Shown here: one piece after another, positions 11,407 to 22,974 of the stretch
How positions within the stretch are numbered: the stretch's first letter is position 1
Layout: each line of letters starts with the position of its first letter
Assembly (NCBI RefSeq): GCF_014633365.1
Contig: NC_068341.1
Location: 1,116,001 to 1,180,000, forward strand
Direction of reading: 5' to 3'
Length of the DNA stretch: 64,000 bases
Source: Diospyros lotus
Lineage: Eukaryota; Streptophyta; Magnoliopsida; Ericales; Ebenaceae
Made by a program: the position numbers and the translations under genes
The notes under the pieces: generated by a model
The model's input: the letters and a program-made list of their open reading frames with translations, nothing else
Told to the model about the DNA's origin: nothing
The model's database searches: none

Positions 11407-11550
11407 GCGGCATGCATGCCGCAGCCAACCAGCGAGCCACAACAACTTTGCTGTGGCGCGGGCAGGTCACGGCATGCATGCCGCGACCGACCCGCGAGCA
11501 GCAAAATCTCTGCTGGCTCGCGCTTGTGGTCGCGGCATGCACGCCGCGGC
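11407..11550 (-). repeat. GC-rich tandem repeat of about 62 bp with hairpins
   Basis: The palindromic core CGGCATGCATGCCG occurs at 11408-11421 and 11470-11483, and as GCGGCATGCACGCCGC at about 11532-11547, so the period is about 62 bases. The spacers themselves contain inverted arms, for example GCGAGCAGCA and TGCTGGCTCGC around 11491-11522. The array lies in the 3' non-coding region of the Athila-like element. Confidence 0.78.
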
Positions 11551-11762
11551 TATGGCGCGAGCTCCCCCTTTTAATTTTTTTTTTCTTTTTAAAACCTAAG
11601 CTCTAAAGGATGAACTTCTCCTACCCAAAGCACTCTCTAACACATGCAAAATAAAGAAAATAAAAGAACCAGCACAAATAAATAAAAAAACGAAAGGATA
11701 GAAAATTGGGTTGCCTCCTAAAAAGCACTTGTTTAGAGTCATTAGCTTGACTGTGCTGCTGC

Positions 11763-12850
11763 TCATTCCGGATTGCTCAACACGGTGGAAACCTTGTCTT
11801 TTGGGAAGTCACCACCAAGATAGGATTTGAGCCTTTGCCCATTCACTTTGAACGTGCCTTTTGTGTCATGAGTCACTTCAATTGCCCCGTAGGGGTATAC
11901 TTGGACCACGGTAAACGGTCCTGACCATCTCGAACGTAATTTGCCTGGAAACAACTTGAGACGCAAGTTGAACAACAACACTTTTTGCCCCACTTGGAAC
12001 TGTTTTCGGTGTACATGCTGATCATGCCATTTCTTGGTTTTCTCCTTATATAACTTGGCATTCTCATAGGCTTCCAATCGGAACTCATCCATTTCATTTA
12101 GTTGTAGCAACCGTTTCTCACCAGCTTGCTTGAGATCAAAGTTCAGCTTCTTCATTTCCCAATACGCCCGGTGCTCTAGCTCAACAGGTAAGTGACATGC
12201 TTTGCCAAAAACAAGGCGATATGGGGACATACCAATCGGAGTTTTGAAAGCCGTTCTGTATGCCATAATGCATCGTCCAACTTCTTAAACCAATCTTTTC
12301 GAGAAGTACTCACCATAAGCTTAAGGATCTTCTTTATCTTTCGATTCGAGATTTCCACTTGGCCACTCGTTTGAGGATGGTATGGTGTAGCAACTTTATG
12401 CCTTACCCCGTACTTCGCCAAAAGAGATTCAAAATGCCGATTACAAAAATGCTTCCCCCCATCACTGATAATGGCCCTAGGAGTTCCAAAACGAGTGAAG
12501 ATGTTCGTTTTCAGAAAACTTACCACCGCTCGGCCATCGTTAGTTGGTAGTGCTACTGCTTCGACCCACTTGGAGACATAATCCACTGCCACTAGGATGT
12601 ATAAATTGGAGAATGACGATGGAAACGGCCCCATGAAGTCAATGCCCCAAACATCAAATAATTCAACCTCAAGAATGCCATGTAATGGCATCTCGTGCTT
12701 CCTGGAGATGTTCCCCATTCTTTGGCATTTATCACACTTTTTTATCATGGTATAAGCATCTTTGAATAGAGTTGGCCAATAAAACCCAGATTGGAGTACC
12801 TTAGTTGCTGTTTTTGTTGCTCTGAAATGTCCACCATAGGGGGAGGCATG
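11763..12850 (-). pseudogene. Athila-like integrase and pol C-terminus
   Basis: Reading leftward, the translation gives the zinc-finger end (CDKCQRMG), the catalytic core with [22 protein letters not shown] and [11 protein letters not shown], and the [16 protein letters not shown] tail, ending at 11763. A one-base loss near 12266 separates the frame into two overlapping pieces (12976-12176 and 12266-11763). The catalytic D,D,E region is readable. The right end is the insertion point of the LARD; the reading frame resumes at 22091. Confidence 0.88.
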
Positions 12851-12855
12851 GCATT
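12851..12855. repeat. LARD target-site duplication, left (GCATT)
   Basis: GCATT immediately precedes the TG end of the left LTR and recurs at 22086-22090 after the CA end of the right LTR. Confidence 0.95.
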
Positions 12856-15267
12856 TGTAACACCCCGTCTCGCCAGGCGTGTCACTATAAGGGTATTCCC
12901 GGGATTTTCTTTTTTTTTTTCTCTTTAAGTTACACACGCGCGGTATTTCAAGAACAATCTTCACATGCAGAAACAAAACCCCGCGAACCCCAGTCTTGCC
13001 CGTTTAATTATCAAGATCAATAATCTTAAATTAAACGAGTCTTAATACAACGCAGCGGATACACTAATACCAAAACACCATTGTATTTCCATAGCAAAAA
13101 TACTTAATACAGATCAAATGATAAAAATCGCTATTATACAACTGTTCATTTACAACCTGAAATACATACTAAAGCCTCCAAATGTTACAACGACTAACAA
13201 ACTAAGCATCATTGGCCCTCAACCGGCCACATCCTTGCCTTCGCAGCAGTCCCTGGCTGGAACATTAAACGTTCCAGGGGCATAACCCAGATTAGATGAT
13301 AAACATCTAAGTGAAGGTATGAAACAGTAATACAATGCATGAAAGACATACGAACATGACATACTGTACGACAACATGCAAGACACGTCTAACCCGAGAT
13401 ATCACCTTGACATACTTAATCCCTCGAATGTCCCACTGTGACACACGTTCACCTGGTCCAACGTTAATCCCTCGAGTGCACCGTCGTGACACCCGTTCAC
13501 CTGGTTTAACATTATTCCCTCGAGTGCCCCAGTGTGACACCCGTTCACCTGGATTAACATTGTCCCAATCTCAAGTAGACCTCATCCCGCCCCATACGGA
13601 CCCAACGATGCAATTTAAATGATATAAAAATTACACGCCATGCACCAACATTTTAAAATAAAACAGTTAATGCAATGTAGCAAATATCGACACAATGATC
13701 ATAAGCAAAAGCCTTGTAAAACAATCTATGTCTAGGAGGGTATAACCGCTCACTAGAACTCACCACAGGCACCTAAAAACACTTCCAAGACAAGGAAAAG
13801 TTGGAATCAAACCACTCACCTCGAATGTATTCAGATCGCCTCGATCCTTGTGCACGGCCTTGATTTGCGTGCCAAACCCCAAATACTTGAACTTGTGTTT
13901 AACCTCAAGCCAAGATACTTCCTAAACGTCATATTTAATTAAGGAAGCATTAAAATCTATTTTCCTCAATTTTTCCATAATTTTCTCTATTTTTCTCCCA
14001 TTTTTCACCTCGATAATTCCAAAATAATTATCTCCTCAGATATTTTTCAAAATATTTCAACACAATAATTCCTAAAATAAATTAACAAAAATACTGGAAG
14101 AAAATACAAAAATTACCCCTTGTAACGCGCCCTCACGCGCCTAGCGCGTGGGTGCGGTTGGTGTGTGGCGCGTGGCTGCACGCGCCACCTTCTTCTCCAA
14201 TTTTCCGGCCGACGACGACGAGTCCGATGGAAGATCTGAGGGCACCCTCTTCAAGCCCTCGTTATGTCGATCCTAGAGGCACCAATCTCAGGCCGAAAGG
14301 CCACCGGAAAGAGGTCCAAATCGGCAGTTGCAGGTCGCGGTGGCTGACCGCCTAGGGTTTTTCGGCCGAGCTTCATACGCACTCATTTGCCTCCCAAATG
14401 CTCCAGAAACGAAGCCCACACACCAAGGAGCAAAAGCCCTCTATCCATTGCCTTCGATTCTCTCCCAAAATCGATCAATTTGACGCGCCAAATCCTTGAA
14501 GTTTCGGCCCCCTTTTATACCCAAAAACCGGTCGAAATCTGGCCAATCACCGGCCATAGCTTGGTCACCAAGCATCCTCGCGCCGGCTACCACCTCCCCC
14601 AGGTCGCCCTTGGCCATCCCTTTGCCGAGATCGGCCTCCACGTGCAAAGATTTGCGGCGGCCGAAATTTGGTTGCTGTGTTCACACTATGCAAGTTTGAT
14701 AATTTGCACTTTCACCCCCTTGACTTTCCAAATGACATTTCTGCCCCCTTCCAAAGCACCCCTAATAAATCCAAATATACCTCTAAGTCCCACAAGTTTA
14801 GTACATCTTATTTGACCCTCAAGATTCCTGAAAGATTACCGTTTTGACCTCCCTCGGGTAAAATTAGAAAATTGCACTTAGGCCTGATTGGTCAAATTGA
14901 CCTTAAATCCATTTGATTCAACCCGAAATCGCTTAAGGGTTGTTCTATACACAAAATATTGATCGTTAATACACTTCATTGACCTTTCGGACGTCTCCTA
15001 TGTCGATTCGGTTTTCCCAGCCCAGTCGACAACTGTACCGAAAACTGTTCCCGATCCAATTTCTTTTATTACTAAAAATCCTAGTTTAAATTACTCGTCG
15101 ATACTATACCATTTTCCTTGACTATCTAGGGTCCGGGGTACTCCCTCCGACTAATTCGGTCGTCCAAAGCTGCATTAGTGTACCCCATAGTCTTATTTTT
15201 CTTCAAATTCCTCTTATACCCTTTATCTAATATCATTTATACTCTTAATAATTTCCCGGGTATTACA
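12856..15267 (-). repeat. LARD 3' LTR (2412 bp)
   Basis: Plus-strand ends are TGTAACACC and GGGTATTACA. It matches 19673-22085 over its whole length with about 14 single-base differences and a one-base poly-T difference. It lies next to the polypurine tract, so it is the 3' LTR of the minus-strand element. Open frames inside it (for example 14387-14815) differ in length between the two LTRs and are not genes. Confidence 0.95.
13420..13563. repeat. Three 48-bp tandem units in the LARD 3' LTR
   Basis: Units begin at 13420, 13468 and 13516 with TCCCTCGA and share GTGACAC(A/C)CGTTCACCTGG. The same array is at 20238-20381 in the other LTR. Confidence 0.9.
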
Positions 15268-15280
15268 TTCTCCCCCCCTA
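15268..15280 (-). other. LARD polypurine tract
   Basis: The minus strand has a purine run with seven G immediately before the 3' LTR. Just upstream is GAGGACGAAATTTATTTA (about 15281-15298), closely resembling the block before the 3' LTR of the chromovirus at 4624-4640. Confidence 0.88.
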
Positions 15281-15588
15281 AATAAATTTCGTCCTCGAAA
15301 TTTGGTCCGTGATCATCGTATTACTGCCATTGTTAATAACTCCCAATTGAAATAGCATAGATACCACGCCTAGTCCTTAGTAATCACTCAAAACTTATAT
15401 CTTAACACGGTCTATGCTTACCAAGCATCTTACTCATTTTTCAGAATATCCCGTTGTAGCTCTATATCAGCGGCTACACGAATCCCAAAATTATTTATAA
15501 AACCCAATATCTCCTCTAATTGAATCCTCAAAACCTATTTTATTTGACTAATACTTCTCCCAACCCATTCTTATATTAGGCATACGCC

Positions 15589-15717
15589 ATGATCACACAG
15601 AAATTGATAACATTGAATTACCTCAGCTGTCATGACTGCATAGAAATTGATAACATTGAATTACCTCGGTTGTCATGATTGCACAAAAATTGATAACATT
15701 GAATTAACTCGACGTAC
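15589..15717. repeat. 43-bp tandem repeat in the LARD interior
   Basis: Units start at 15589, 15632 and 15675 and share AAATTGATAACATTGAATTA. They are separated by a few substitutions, and the third unit is diverged at its end. The array is contiguous and has no spacers. Confidence 0.88.
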
Positions 15718-18700
15718 CTTTTTCTCAATTACCAATACCTCGATTGCATATTAGCTTAAGAGATAACTTCTTAGCCTCTTGCAGCTGATTACGCAAATCA
15801 TCAATTTAGGTCTATCCAGAACACTTTTTTTCTTTTTTTTTACGACAACCAAACATCCTGACATGTTACTATCTCTCTTCCAAACACAATCCATCAATCA
15901 GATTAATTTATCTCAGCTTAGAACTCCCGTGTCGTTTCAATTTATCGACAACCTTCCATAATCCTACACGTCCTTCATTTATGGCTCCTCAACTTAGCAC
16001 CGCTAAGTGTTCCATTTCAATCCAACGGTGCTTCCCATATTTCTCCACATGAGAATAATCTTTCTACTGAGTCAAACAAGATCCCTGTTATCCCCAATTC
16101 TAGGAGTAGACCTAATCTCGTCCTTCTTAGGCGATCTAATTTTCACACAACTCCTTAAGAGAAAACCTTTCTGGTTAGCTTTTGATTCTCATTGGGTCTT
16201 CAACAATACCTAGCATGATTATAACAGCTTAACGTACTGTCTTGCAACCCAAATAAATTTTCGTAGTGGAACTAAAAACTCACGTCTTCTTTTATAATAA
16301 CTTAATCATATGTCTTCTCAATTCACGGCATGTCTCTTGAGAAGAAAAATACTTTCAATTACCTATCAACTTATAACTTGCCATATCCCTACGTTGATTT
16401 TGTCTCTTTCAATCCACCAACTCATGTTCTCAAGGGTACCTAGGTATACTTACCATTGCTCCAATCTTTTTATATTACCAAAGGCAAGGTTTGAAACAAC
16501 TAAATCGCAGCCATTTGCTAACAATTCCTAGGGTGTGTAATATTAAATACACTAAACTAAGAGCCAAATCGATAACAGTAATTAAATTCCTCTCAAAGCG
16601 ATATTTAGAAAACTATGGTCCCACATTTTCCTAGGTAACTTTACGGCACTTATTTATACCAAGGATTACTTCATTCCCAGTTAGGAGCTACTTCGACCTA
16701 GGAGCATTATTACTGTTTCACCACAACTCCTGAACTTCCCGAGTGCTCTCATTTCTTCTTGGTAACCTTAACTTCACGAATTTCTATCATGGATGTAATT
16801 ATCATAGAAGAATCCTTTACAAATCTCTGTTAACAGCTTGCCCAACATTGTTTCGTCACTCGAGATTACTTTTCCTTCTTTCGATTCTCTTTTGATTATC
16901 GACTACCATATTCCATATAGCAATTAACCTACTTAGGTTATCTTCCAATCCTTCAACCTTTCCATAATGATTTAGGGATCCTGCCACGATGCTCTGGTCC
17001 CTTGGAACTTGGACTCTAAACCATACATAACATCCTCAGTGTCGCCCAAACTTTGGCACCTGACCGTCTCCACAGTTCACTGTGTTGCTCCGACTCGTAG
17101 GTATCTCACCCCAAACCGTGAGCCAACCGCCAGTCCTCTGCCTTGGTCCCTAGGCTCAGATCCATCGTTACAGACCAACACTAATGGTGTTATCGTTATG
17201 CTAGAATTCCTCATTCCATCTCTGAGAGCTGCAGTGGTTCTTATTGGTACTAATCCAATTCCCTGATCTTTTGGATTCCTAATGTTCTTTTCCAGAGTAA
17301 CACTCAATCGTATCGAGCACCCTTATCCTAACCATTCCTAAGACTTCGGATTTCTTTCTCACAATTTAATCTCTTTTACTTTCCAAATTTGTTACGCATG
17401 TGACGGAACCTCGCGCTCCTGTTGCTGCTCTTGCAGACGTTCATAATTTATCAAACACTCCAACATCAATTGTATTTCCAGTTTATCATTTTTTTTCTTT
17501 TAAACTTATACTAGATCGTTCAACCATATTCTCGTCACTGCCATATGCTTAATCTATCACAAGATTGGTTTAGAAATTTCATTCTCCTTATACGTTTATT
17601 CCACGATAGACACTCATTATGCAGGTCATTATGTCAATCATTCCTATTTCTTTGAATCTATTAGGACCAACTTCAATTTTGCTAAGACCTAATCAAATCC
17701 CAAGATATCTTTACGAGCTTAATCAAGCTTTAGCAAGCCTATCTCATTGCTCGGTGCCTTAAAACTCAAACCAAGACTTTTGTGACTACCCCTCAGTCTT
17801 TAATAATTATCATTATGCTAACTATTTTCTTTTGAGTTTTGAATCTTCTTAAATCGGTTAGGGTCATTTCAAGCTTAAAATAACATCGTCTCCATAAGTT
17901 GAAATATCTTTTTATCTCCAAGTGTATACAATACGCGTAAATCTTCCTTATAGTTAAACTCATAATTCTCTTATCCCATTTTTTTTTTTTTAATCTCCAA
18001 GATTCATCACGAATCTCTAATCTATCGTTGATCCGTACAATCTCAAGATCATCAAGTAAGGTTTCATTTTGCAAATTCTCTATAAACCAAAAGATTCTTT
18101 CAAATTTCCAAGGGAAAATTCTAATACCTAAAACATGCGAACTTCACGTTTCGTAACCTAATAGTTTTCGGTCGTATCTCGACCTTAACTACAGCTGACT
18201 TACGGTCGTTCCCTCTTTGACTAGTAGTGACCATATATAAGGGAAATAAGTTTAGATCATACTCCAAAATTTTACTTGAAAGAGAAATCCTCATTGCCAC
18301 CCAAAATCTGTTACCTAAATCTCCAGTTGCCACCAAGAAAACTTCCAAAACTCTGAAACAGGAATTTGATCCTCAATCAATTCTGATTCGTTTTCCTTGT
18401 CAGATCCTAAACTAATATCCTTGATATAGCTCTTTCTTCTATAATTTCCCAAAACTTTCACAAGACTCAAATTTACACCTTAACTTTCTTTGCCCCTGAA
18501 TAACATATGAAACCATACACATACGACTTGTTCTTATGAGTCGTTTTCTTAAGGTAATATTTCCTTATTGTCATCAATTCTGGTTTCTCTATCTCTATAT
18601 CCCCATCAATAATTTCGGATTCCTAAAACCCTCAAATTCTATTTTCAAAAGCTTTTATCGAATCACATTGGGTTTCTTATCGGGTCGTTCCTTAGGATTC

Positions 18701-19658
18701 TCGATCTATACCAAGTCATTCTTTCCCTTGAATCCTTATACCATTCGATCAAAACCTGACTTACAATTAGGTTATGTTATATCAAACTAATCGTCCACAA
18801 CTTGTTTCTTCTTAATAACCACCAGTTATCCCAACATTTAGTGAGATTGATTTTAACTAATGATCTCCAATCTACGATTTCTGATTCTTACGAATCCTCA
18901 ATTATGGTTTATCGAACCAATCTTACATTCGACCCAAATTGTTGGATGCTAACTCCCAATCCAATGTTCCAGCACTTAGATAAATCTAGTATTTTTTTTT
19001 TTCTAATTAACAATTTCAAAGACTTCAACCGTCAAACCCCCAAATCTCCAAGCAGGGATTTTGTCTTTACGACCTACCGGCTCCCTTCCCCTAAGTCTTC
19101 ATTCGGGATTTTTACTAGTTAGCCCTAACTGAATCCGTTCTTCTTAAATCCTCAATTTTGATATCTAACTTAACCTTAAGATCTTCAAGTCGTTTTTCTT
19201 TCCCACGCCCTTGACAGGTTCTCCTTATAATCTCCATCGTTTCTCTTATCTTTGTCAGGGCATGACACCACCATTATTTAACATGTCCCAAACGGGAGGG
19301 TACTAAGACGATTCACTAAGATTCTTCCGAAAGAGATTTTATACTATACTTCAAGTTGTACCGGAATTACCAAAGTATTTATTCCTCAAAGGTTTTGGAT
19401 CATATATCTCTTTCATTTCGACGACCCTCTTCACTAATTTCCAAAAGATGTGAATAGAACTTGTTCGTCTCCCCTTGACGCTGAAAGTATATTCAAATTG
19501 AAAACCTCAAATTTCACCTTTCTAGAGTCTCCATACCATTTCGACTATGTTCCGAATGTCTCCTAGAATCCATAATCCCGTTCTAAGTTCTCATTCAATA
19601 GTTCAAATCATGCTAAGTTCAACAACCTAGTCAAATCATCCTAGGGTTTTAACCTAGG

Positions 19659-19670
19659 GCTCTGATACCA
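19659..19670 (-). other. LARD primer-binding site (tRNA-iMet)
   Basis: The minus strand reads TGGTATCAGAGC two bases after the 5' LTR, complementary to the 3' end of plant initiator methionine tRNA, the usual primer of Ty3/gypsy and copia elements. Confidence 0.93.
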
Positions 19671-19672
19671 AT

Positions 19673-22085
19673 TGTAACACCCCGTCTCGCCAGGCGTGTC
19701 ACTATAAGGGTATTCCCGGGATTTTCTTTTTTTTTTTTCTCTTTAAGTTACACACGCGCGGTATTTCAAGAACAATCTTCACATGCAGAAACAAAACCCC
19801 GCGAACCCCAGTCTTGCCCGTTTAATTATCAAGATCAATAATCTTAAATTAAACGAGTCTTAATACAACGCAGCGGATACACTAATACCAAAACACCATT
19901 GTATTTCCATAGCAAAAATACTTAATACAGATCAAATGATAAAAATCGCTATTATACAACTGTTCATTTACAACCTGAAATACATACTAAAGCCTCCAAA
20001 TGTTACAACGACTAACAAACTAAGCATCATTGGCCCTCAACCGGCCACATCCTTGCCTTCGCAGCAGTCCCTGGCTGGAACATTAAACGTTCCAGGGGCA
20101 TAACCCAGATTAGATGATAAACATCTAAGTGAAGGTATGAAACAGTTATACAATGCATGAAAGACATACGAACATGACATATTGTACGACAACATGCAAG
20201 ACACGTCTAACCCGAGATATCACCTTGACATACTTAATCCCTCGAATGTCCCACTGTGACACACGTTCACCTGGTCCAACGTTAATCCCTCGAGTGCACT
20301 GTCGTGACACCCGTTCACCTGGTTTAACATTATTCCCTCGAGTGCCCCAGTGTGACACTCGTTCACCTGGATTAACATTGTCCCAATCTCAAGTAGACCT
20401 CATCCCGCCCCATACGGACCCAACGATGCAATTTAAATGATATAAAAATTACACGCCATGCACCAACATTTTAAAATAAAACAGTTAATGCAATGTAGCA
20501 AATATCGACACAATGATCATAAGCAAAAGCCTTGTAAAACAATCTATGTCTAGGAGGGTATAACCGCTCACTAGAACTCACCACAGGCACCTAAAAACAC
20601 TTCCAAGACAAGGAAAAGTTGGAATCAAACCACTCACCTCGAATGTATTCAGATCGCCTCGATCCTTGTGCACGGCCTTGATTTGCGTGCCAAACCCCAA
20701 ATACTTGAACTTGTGCTTAACCTCAAGCCAAGATACTTCCTAAACGTCATATTTAATTAAGGAAGCATTAAAATCTATTTTCCTCAATTTTTCCATAATT
20801 TTCTCTATTTTTCTCCCATTTTTCACCTCGATAATTCCAAAATAATTATCTCCTCAGATATTTTTCAAAATATTTCAACACAATAATTCCTAAAATAAAT
20901 TAACAAAAATACTGGAAGAAAATACCAAAATTACCCCTTGTAACGCGCCCTCACGCGCCTAGCGCGTGGGTGCGGTTGGTGTGTGGCGCATGGCTGTACG
21001 CGCCACCTTCTTCTCCAATTTTCCGGCCGACAACGACGAGTCCGATGGAAGATCTGAGGGCACCCTCTTCAAGCCCTCGTTATGTCGATCCTAGAGGCAC
21101 CAATCTCAGGCCGAAAGGCCACCGGAAAGAGGTCCAAATCGGCAGTTGCAGGTCGCGGTGGCGGACCGCCTAGGGTTTTTCGGCCGAGCTTCATACGCAC
21201 TCATTTGCCTCCCAAATGCTCCAGAAACGAAGCCCACACACCAAGGAGCAAAAGCCCTCTATCCATTGCCTTCGATTCTCTCCCAAAATCGATCAATTTG
21301 ACGCGCCAAATCCTTAAAGTTTCGGCCCCCTTTTATACCCAAAAACCGGTCGAAATCTGGCCAATCACCGGCCATAGCTTGGTCACCAAGCATCCTCGCG
21401 CCGGCTACCACCTCCCCCAGGTCGCCCTTGGCCATCCCTTTGCCGAGATCGGCCTCCACGTGCAAAGATTTGCGGCGGCCGAAATCTGGTTGCTGTGTTC
21501 ACACTATGCAAGTTTGATAATTTGCACTTTCACCCCCTTGACTTTCCAAATGACATTTCTGCCCCCTTCCAAAGCACCCCTAATAAATCCAAATATACCT
21601 CTAAGTCCCACAAGTTTAGTACATCTTATTTGACCCTCAAGATTCCTGAAAGATTACCGTTTTGACCTCCCTCGGGTAAAATTAGAAAATTGCACTTAGG
21701 CCCGATTGGTCAAATTGACCTTAAATCCATTTGATTCAACCCGAAATCGCTTAAGGGTTGTTCTATACACAAAATATTGATCGTTAATACACTTCATTGA
21801 CCTTTCGGACGTCTCCTATGTCGATTCGGTTTTCCCAGCCCAGTCGACAACTGTACCGAAAACTGTTCCCAATCCAATTTCTTTTATTACTAAAAATCCT
21901 AGTTTAAATTACTCGTCGATACTATACCATTTTCCTTGACTATCTAGGGTCCGGGGTACTCCCTCCGACTAATTCGGTCGTCCAAAGCTGCATTAGTGTA
22001 CCCCATAGTCTTATTTTTCTTCAAATTCCTCTTATACCCTTTATCTAATATCATTTATACTCTTAATAATTTCCCGGGTATTACA
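19673..22085 (-). repeat. LARD 5' LTR (2413 bp)
   Basis: Near-identical partner of 12856-15267. Because the primer-binding site is adjacent at 19659-19670, this copy is the 5' LTR and carries the promoter of the element, transcribed leftward. Confidence 0.95.
20238..20381. repeat. Three 48-bp tandem units in the LARD 5' LTR
   Basis: It is the counterpart of 13420-13563, with the same three units and only single-base differences. Its presence in both LTRs shows that the array predates this insertion. Confidence 0.9.
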
Positions 22086-22090
22086 GCATT
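22086..22090. repeat. LARD target-site duplication, right (GCATT)
   Basis: It is identical to 12851-12855 and directly follows the right LTR. Removing the element and one copy joins the Athila-like pol sequence. Confidence 0.95.
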
Positions 22091-22815
22091 GCTCTAAGAT
22101 CATCTCCATCTCATCTTCTGGAACATACCTCCAGATTACTTGATCTGCTCCTCTCCGATAAAGGATGGGATCCTCCCAAAAATAGAATTTGAGCTCCGAA
22201 AAGAATTTTTTTCTTTGATGGTAATATAATCAGGAGGTACAATGTTACTTGCAAGGTAATTGACATGGTCGGCATACCATGGTACCTCTGTTTCACTGCT
22301 TGCTCGTTCCACTCTTAGAAGCTGCTCATCTGGAAATTTTTCATTAATATCCCCTGTTTCGGATTGATTTTGTTGCTCCAATCTTGAGAGGTGGTCGGCT
22401 ACCACATTCTCACATCCTCCCTTATCTCGAATTTCCAAATCAAACTCTTAGAGAAGTAGGACCCAGCGGATTAGCCTTGGTTTTGCCTCTTTTTTTGAAA
22501 ATAAATATTTCAGTGCGGCATGATCCGTATAAACAATCACCTTTGAACCAATGAGGTATGATCGAAATTTTTCGAAAGCAAAGACCACCGCTAGGAGCTC
22601 TTTTTCTGTTGTGGCATAGTTCATTTGGGCATCATTGAGAGTCCGACTTGCATAGTAAATCACATGTAAGACCTTGTCCCTTCGTTGTCCCAACACTACC
22701 CCAACTGCATAGTCACTAGCATCACACATTAATTCGAACGGCATGTTCCAATCTGGTGCCACAATAATAGGTGCGGAAATTAACTTTTCCTTTAGAGTGG
22801 TAAATGATTTTAGGT
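22086..22815 (-). pseudogene. Athila-like RNase H segment (upstream half)
   Basis: Reading leftward from about 22815: [42 protein letters not shown] and [15 protein letters not shown], the standard RNase H and connection motifs of gypsy pol. A TAA at 22450-22448 breaks it, after which the frame continues (VVADHLSRLE) to the insertion point at 22090. Together with 11763-12850 it formed one pol gene before the LARD inserted. Confidence 0.88.
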
Positions 22816-22820
22816 ACTGG

Positions 22821-22974
22821 GAGCTTGCGGCGTTGGGCGGCAATGGTGGAGTTGGGCGCTGGGCAGCGATGGGAGGCGATGGAGATTTGCTCGCTGGCGA
22901 TGGTGGGTGGTTGATGGCTTGCGATGCTGGGGATGGGAAAAGATGAGTACTGAAAGAGAATATGAGAGGAATGA
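22821..22974. other. GC-rich segment of unknown origin
   Basis: It begins where the Athila-like homology ends and is rich in GCGATGG and GGCG triplet-like repeats. An open frame crosses it but has no recognisable domain. Confidence 0.4.

Larger units (their letters stand above)
15268..19672 (-). other. LARD interior, apparently non-coding
   Basis: These 4.4 kb hold many stops in all frames; the longest open frames are about 60-106 codons and lack retrotransposon motifs. A tandem repeat with 43-bp period occurs near the polypurine end. The segment 16980-17310 is less AT-rich than its surroundings, but its translation is not recognised. Confidence 0.8.
12856..22085 (-). mobile_element. Large retrotransposon derivative (LARD), complete, 9230 bp
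   Basis: Two direct repeats (12856-15267 and 19673-22085) enclose 4405 bp. The 5-bp target duplication GCATT is perfect at 12851-12855 and 22086-22090, and the insertion interrupts an Athila-like pol gene. On the minus strand the right LTR is 5', followed by a primer-binding site for initiator Met tRNA, and a polypurine tract precedes the left LTR. The interior has only short chance frames and no gag, protease, RT, RNase H or integrase motif in either strand, so it must rely on another element's proteins. About 14 substitutions separate the LTRs by eye (roughly 0.6%), implying recent insertion. Confidence 0.93.
11195..22820 (-). mobile_element. Athila-like Ty3/gypsy fragment, split by a younger element
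   Basis: Minus-strand RNase H at 22815-22091 continues, once the inserted 12856-22085 element and one copy of its target duplication are ignored, into integrase and the end of pol at 12850-11763. This pol type, followed by the block TTTTTAGGAGGCAACCCA near 11705-11722, is typical of Athila elements. Neither LTR is recognised. The reverse-transcriptase and gag portions are missing: at about 22815 the homology stops and unrelated GC-rich sequence starts. The left limit is uncertain because the post-pol non-coding region has no clear end. Confidence 0.82.

Noticed and set aside
11195..11542. Minus-strand frame of 115 codons left of the Athila-like pol
   Set aside because: Spans the GC-rich tandem array and a pyrimidine-rich tract; the translation is proline/leucine-rich low complexity, not an env-like protein.
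14387..14815. 142-codon frame in the LARD LTR (183 codons at 21082-21633)
   Set aside because: It changes length between near-identical LTRs because of a single substitution and shows no protein family features.
15589..15717. CRISPR-like array
   Set aside because: Repeats are contiguous with no spacers and lie in a plant retrotransposon.
19659..19670. tRNA gene fragment
   Set aside because: Only 12 bases complementary to tRNA-iMet next to an LTR, so a primer-binding site; no cloverleaf.
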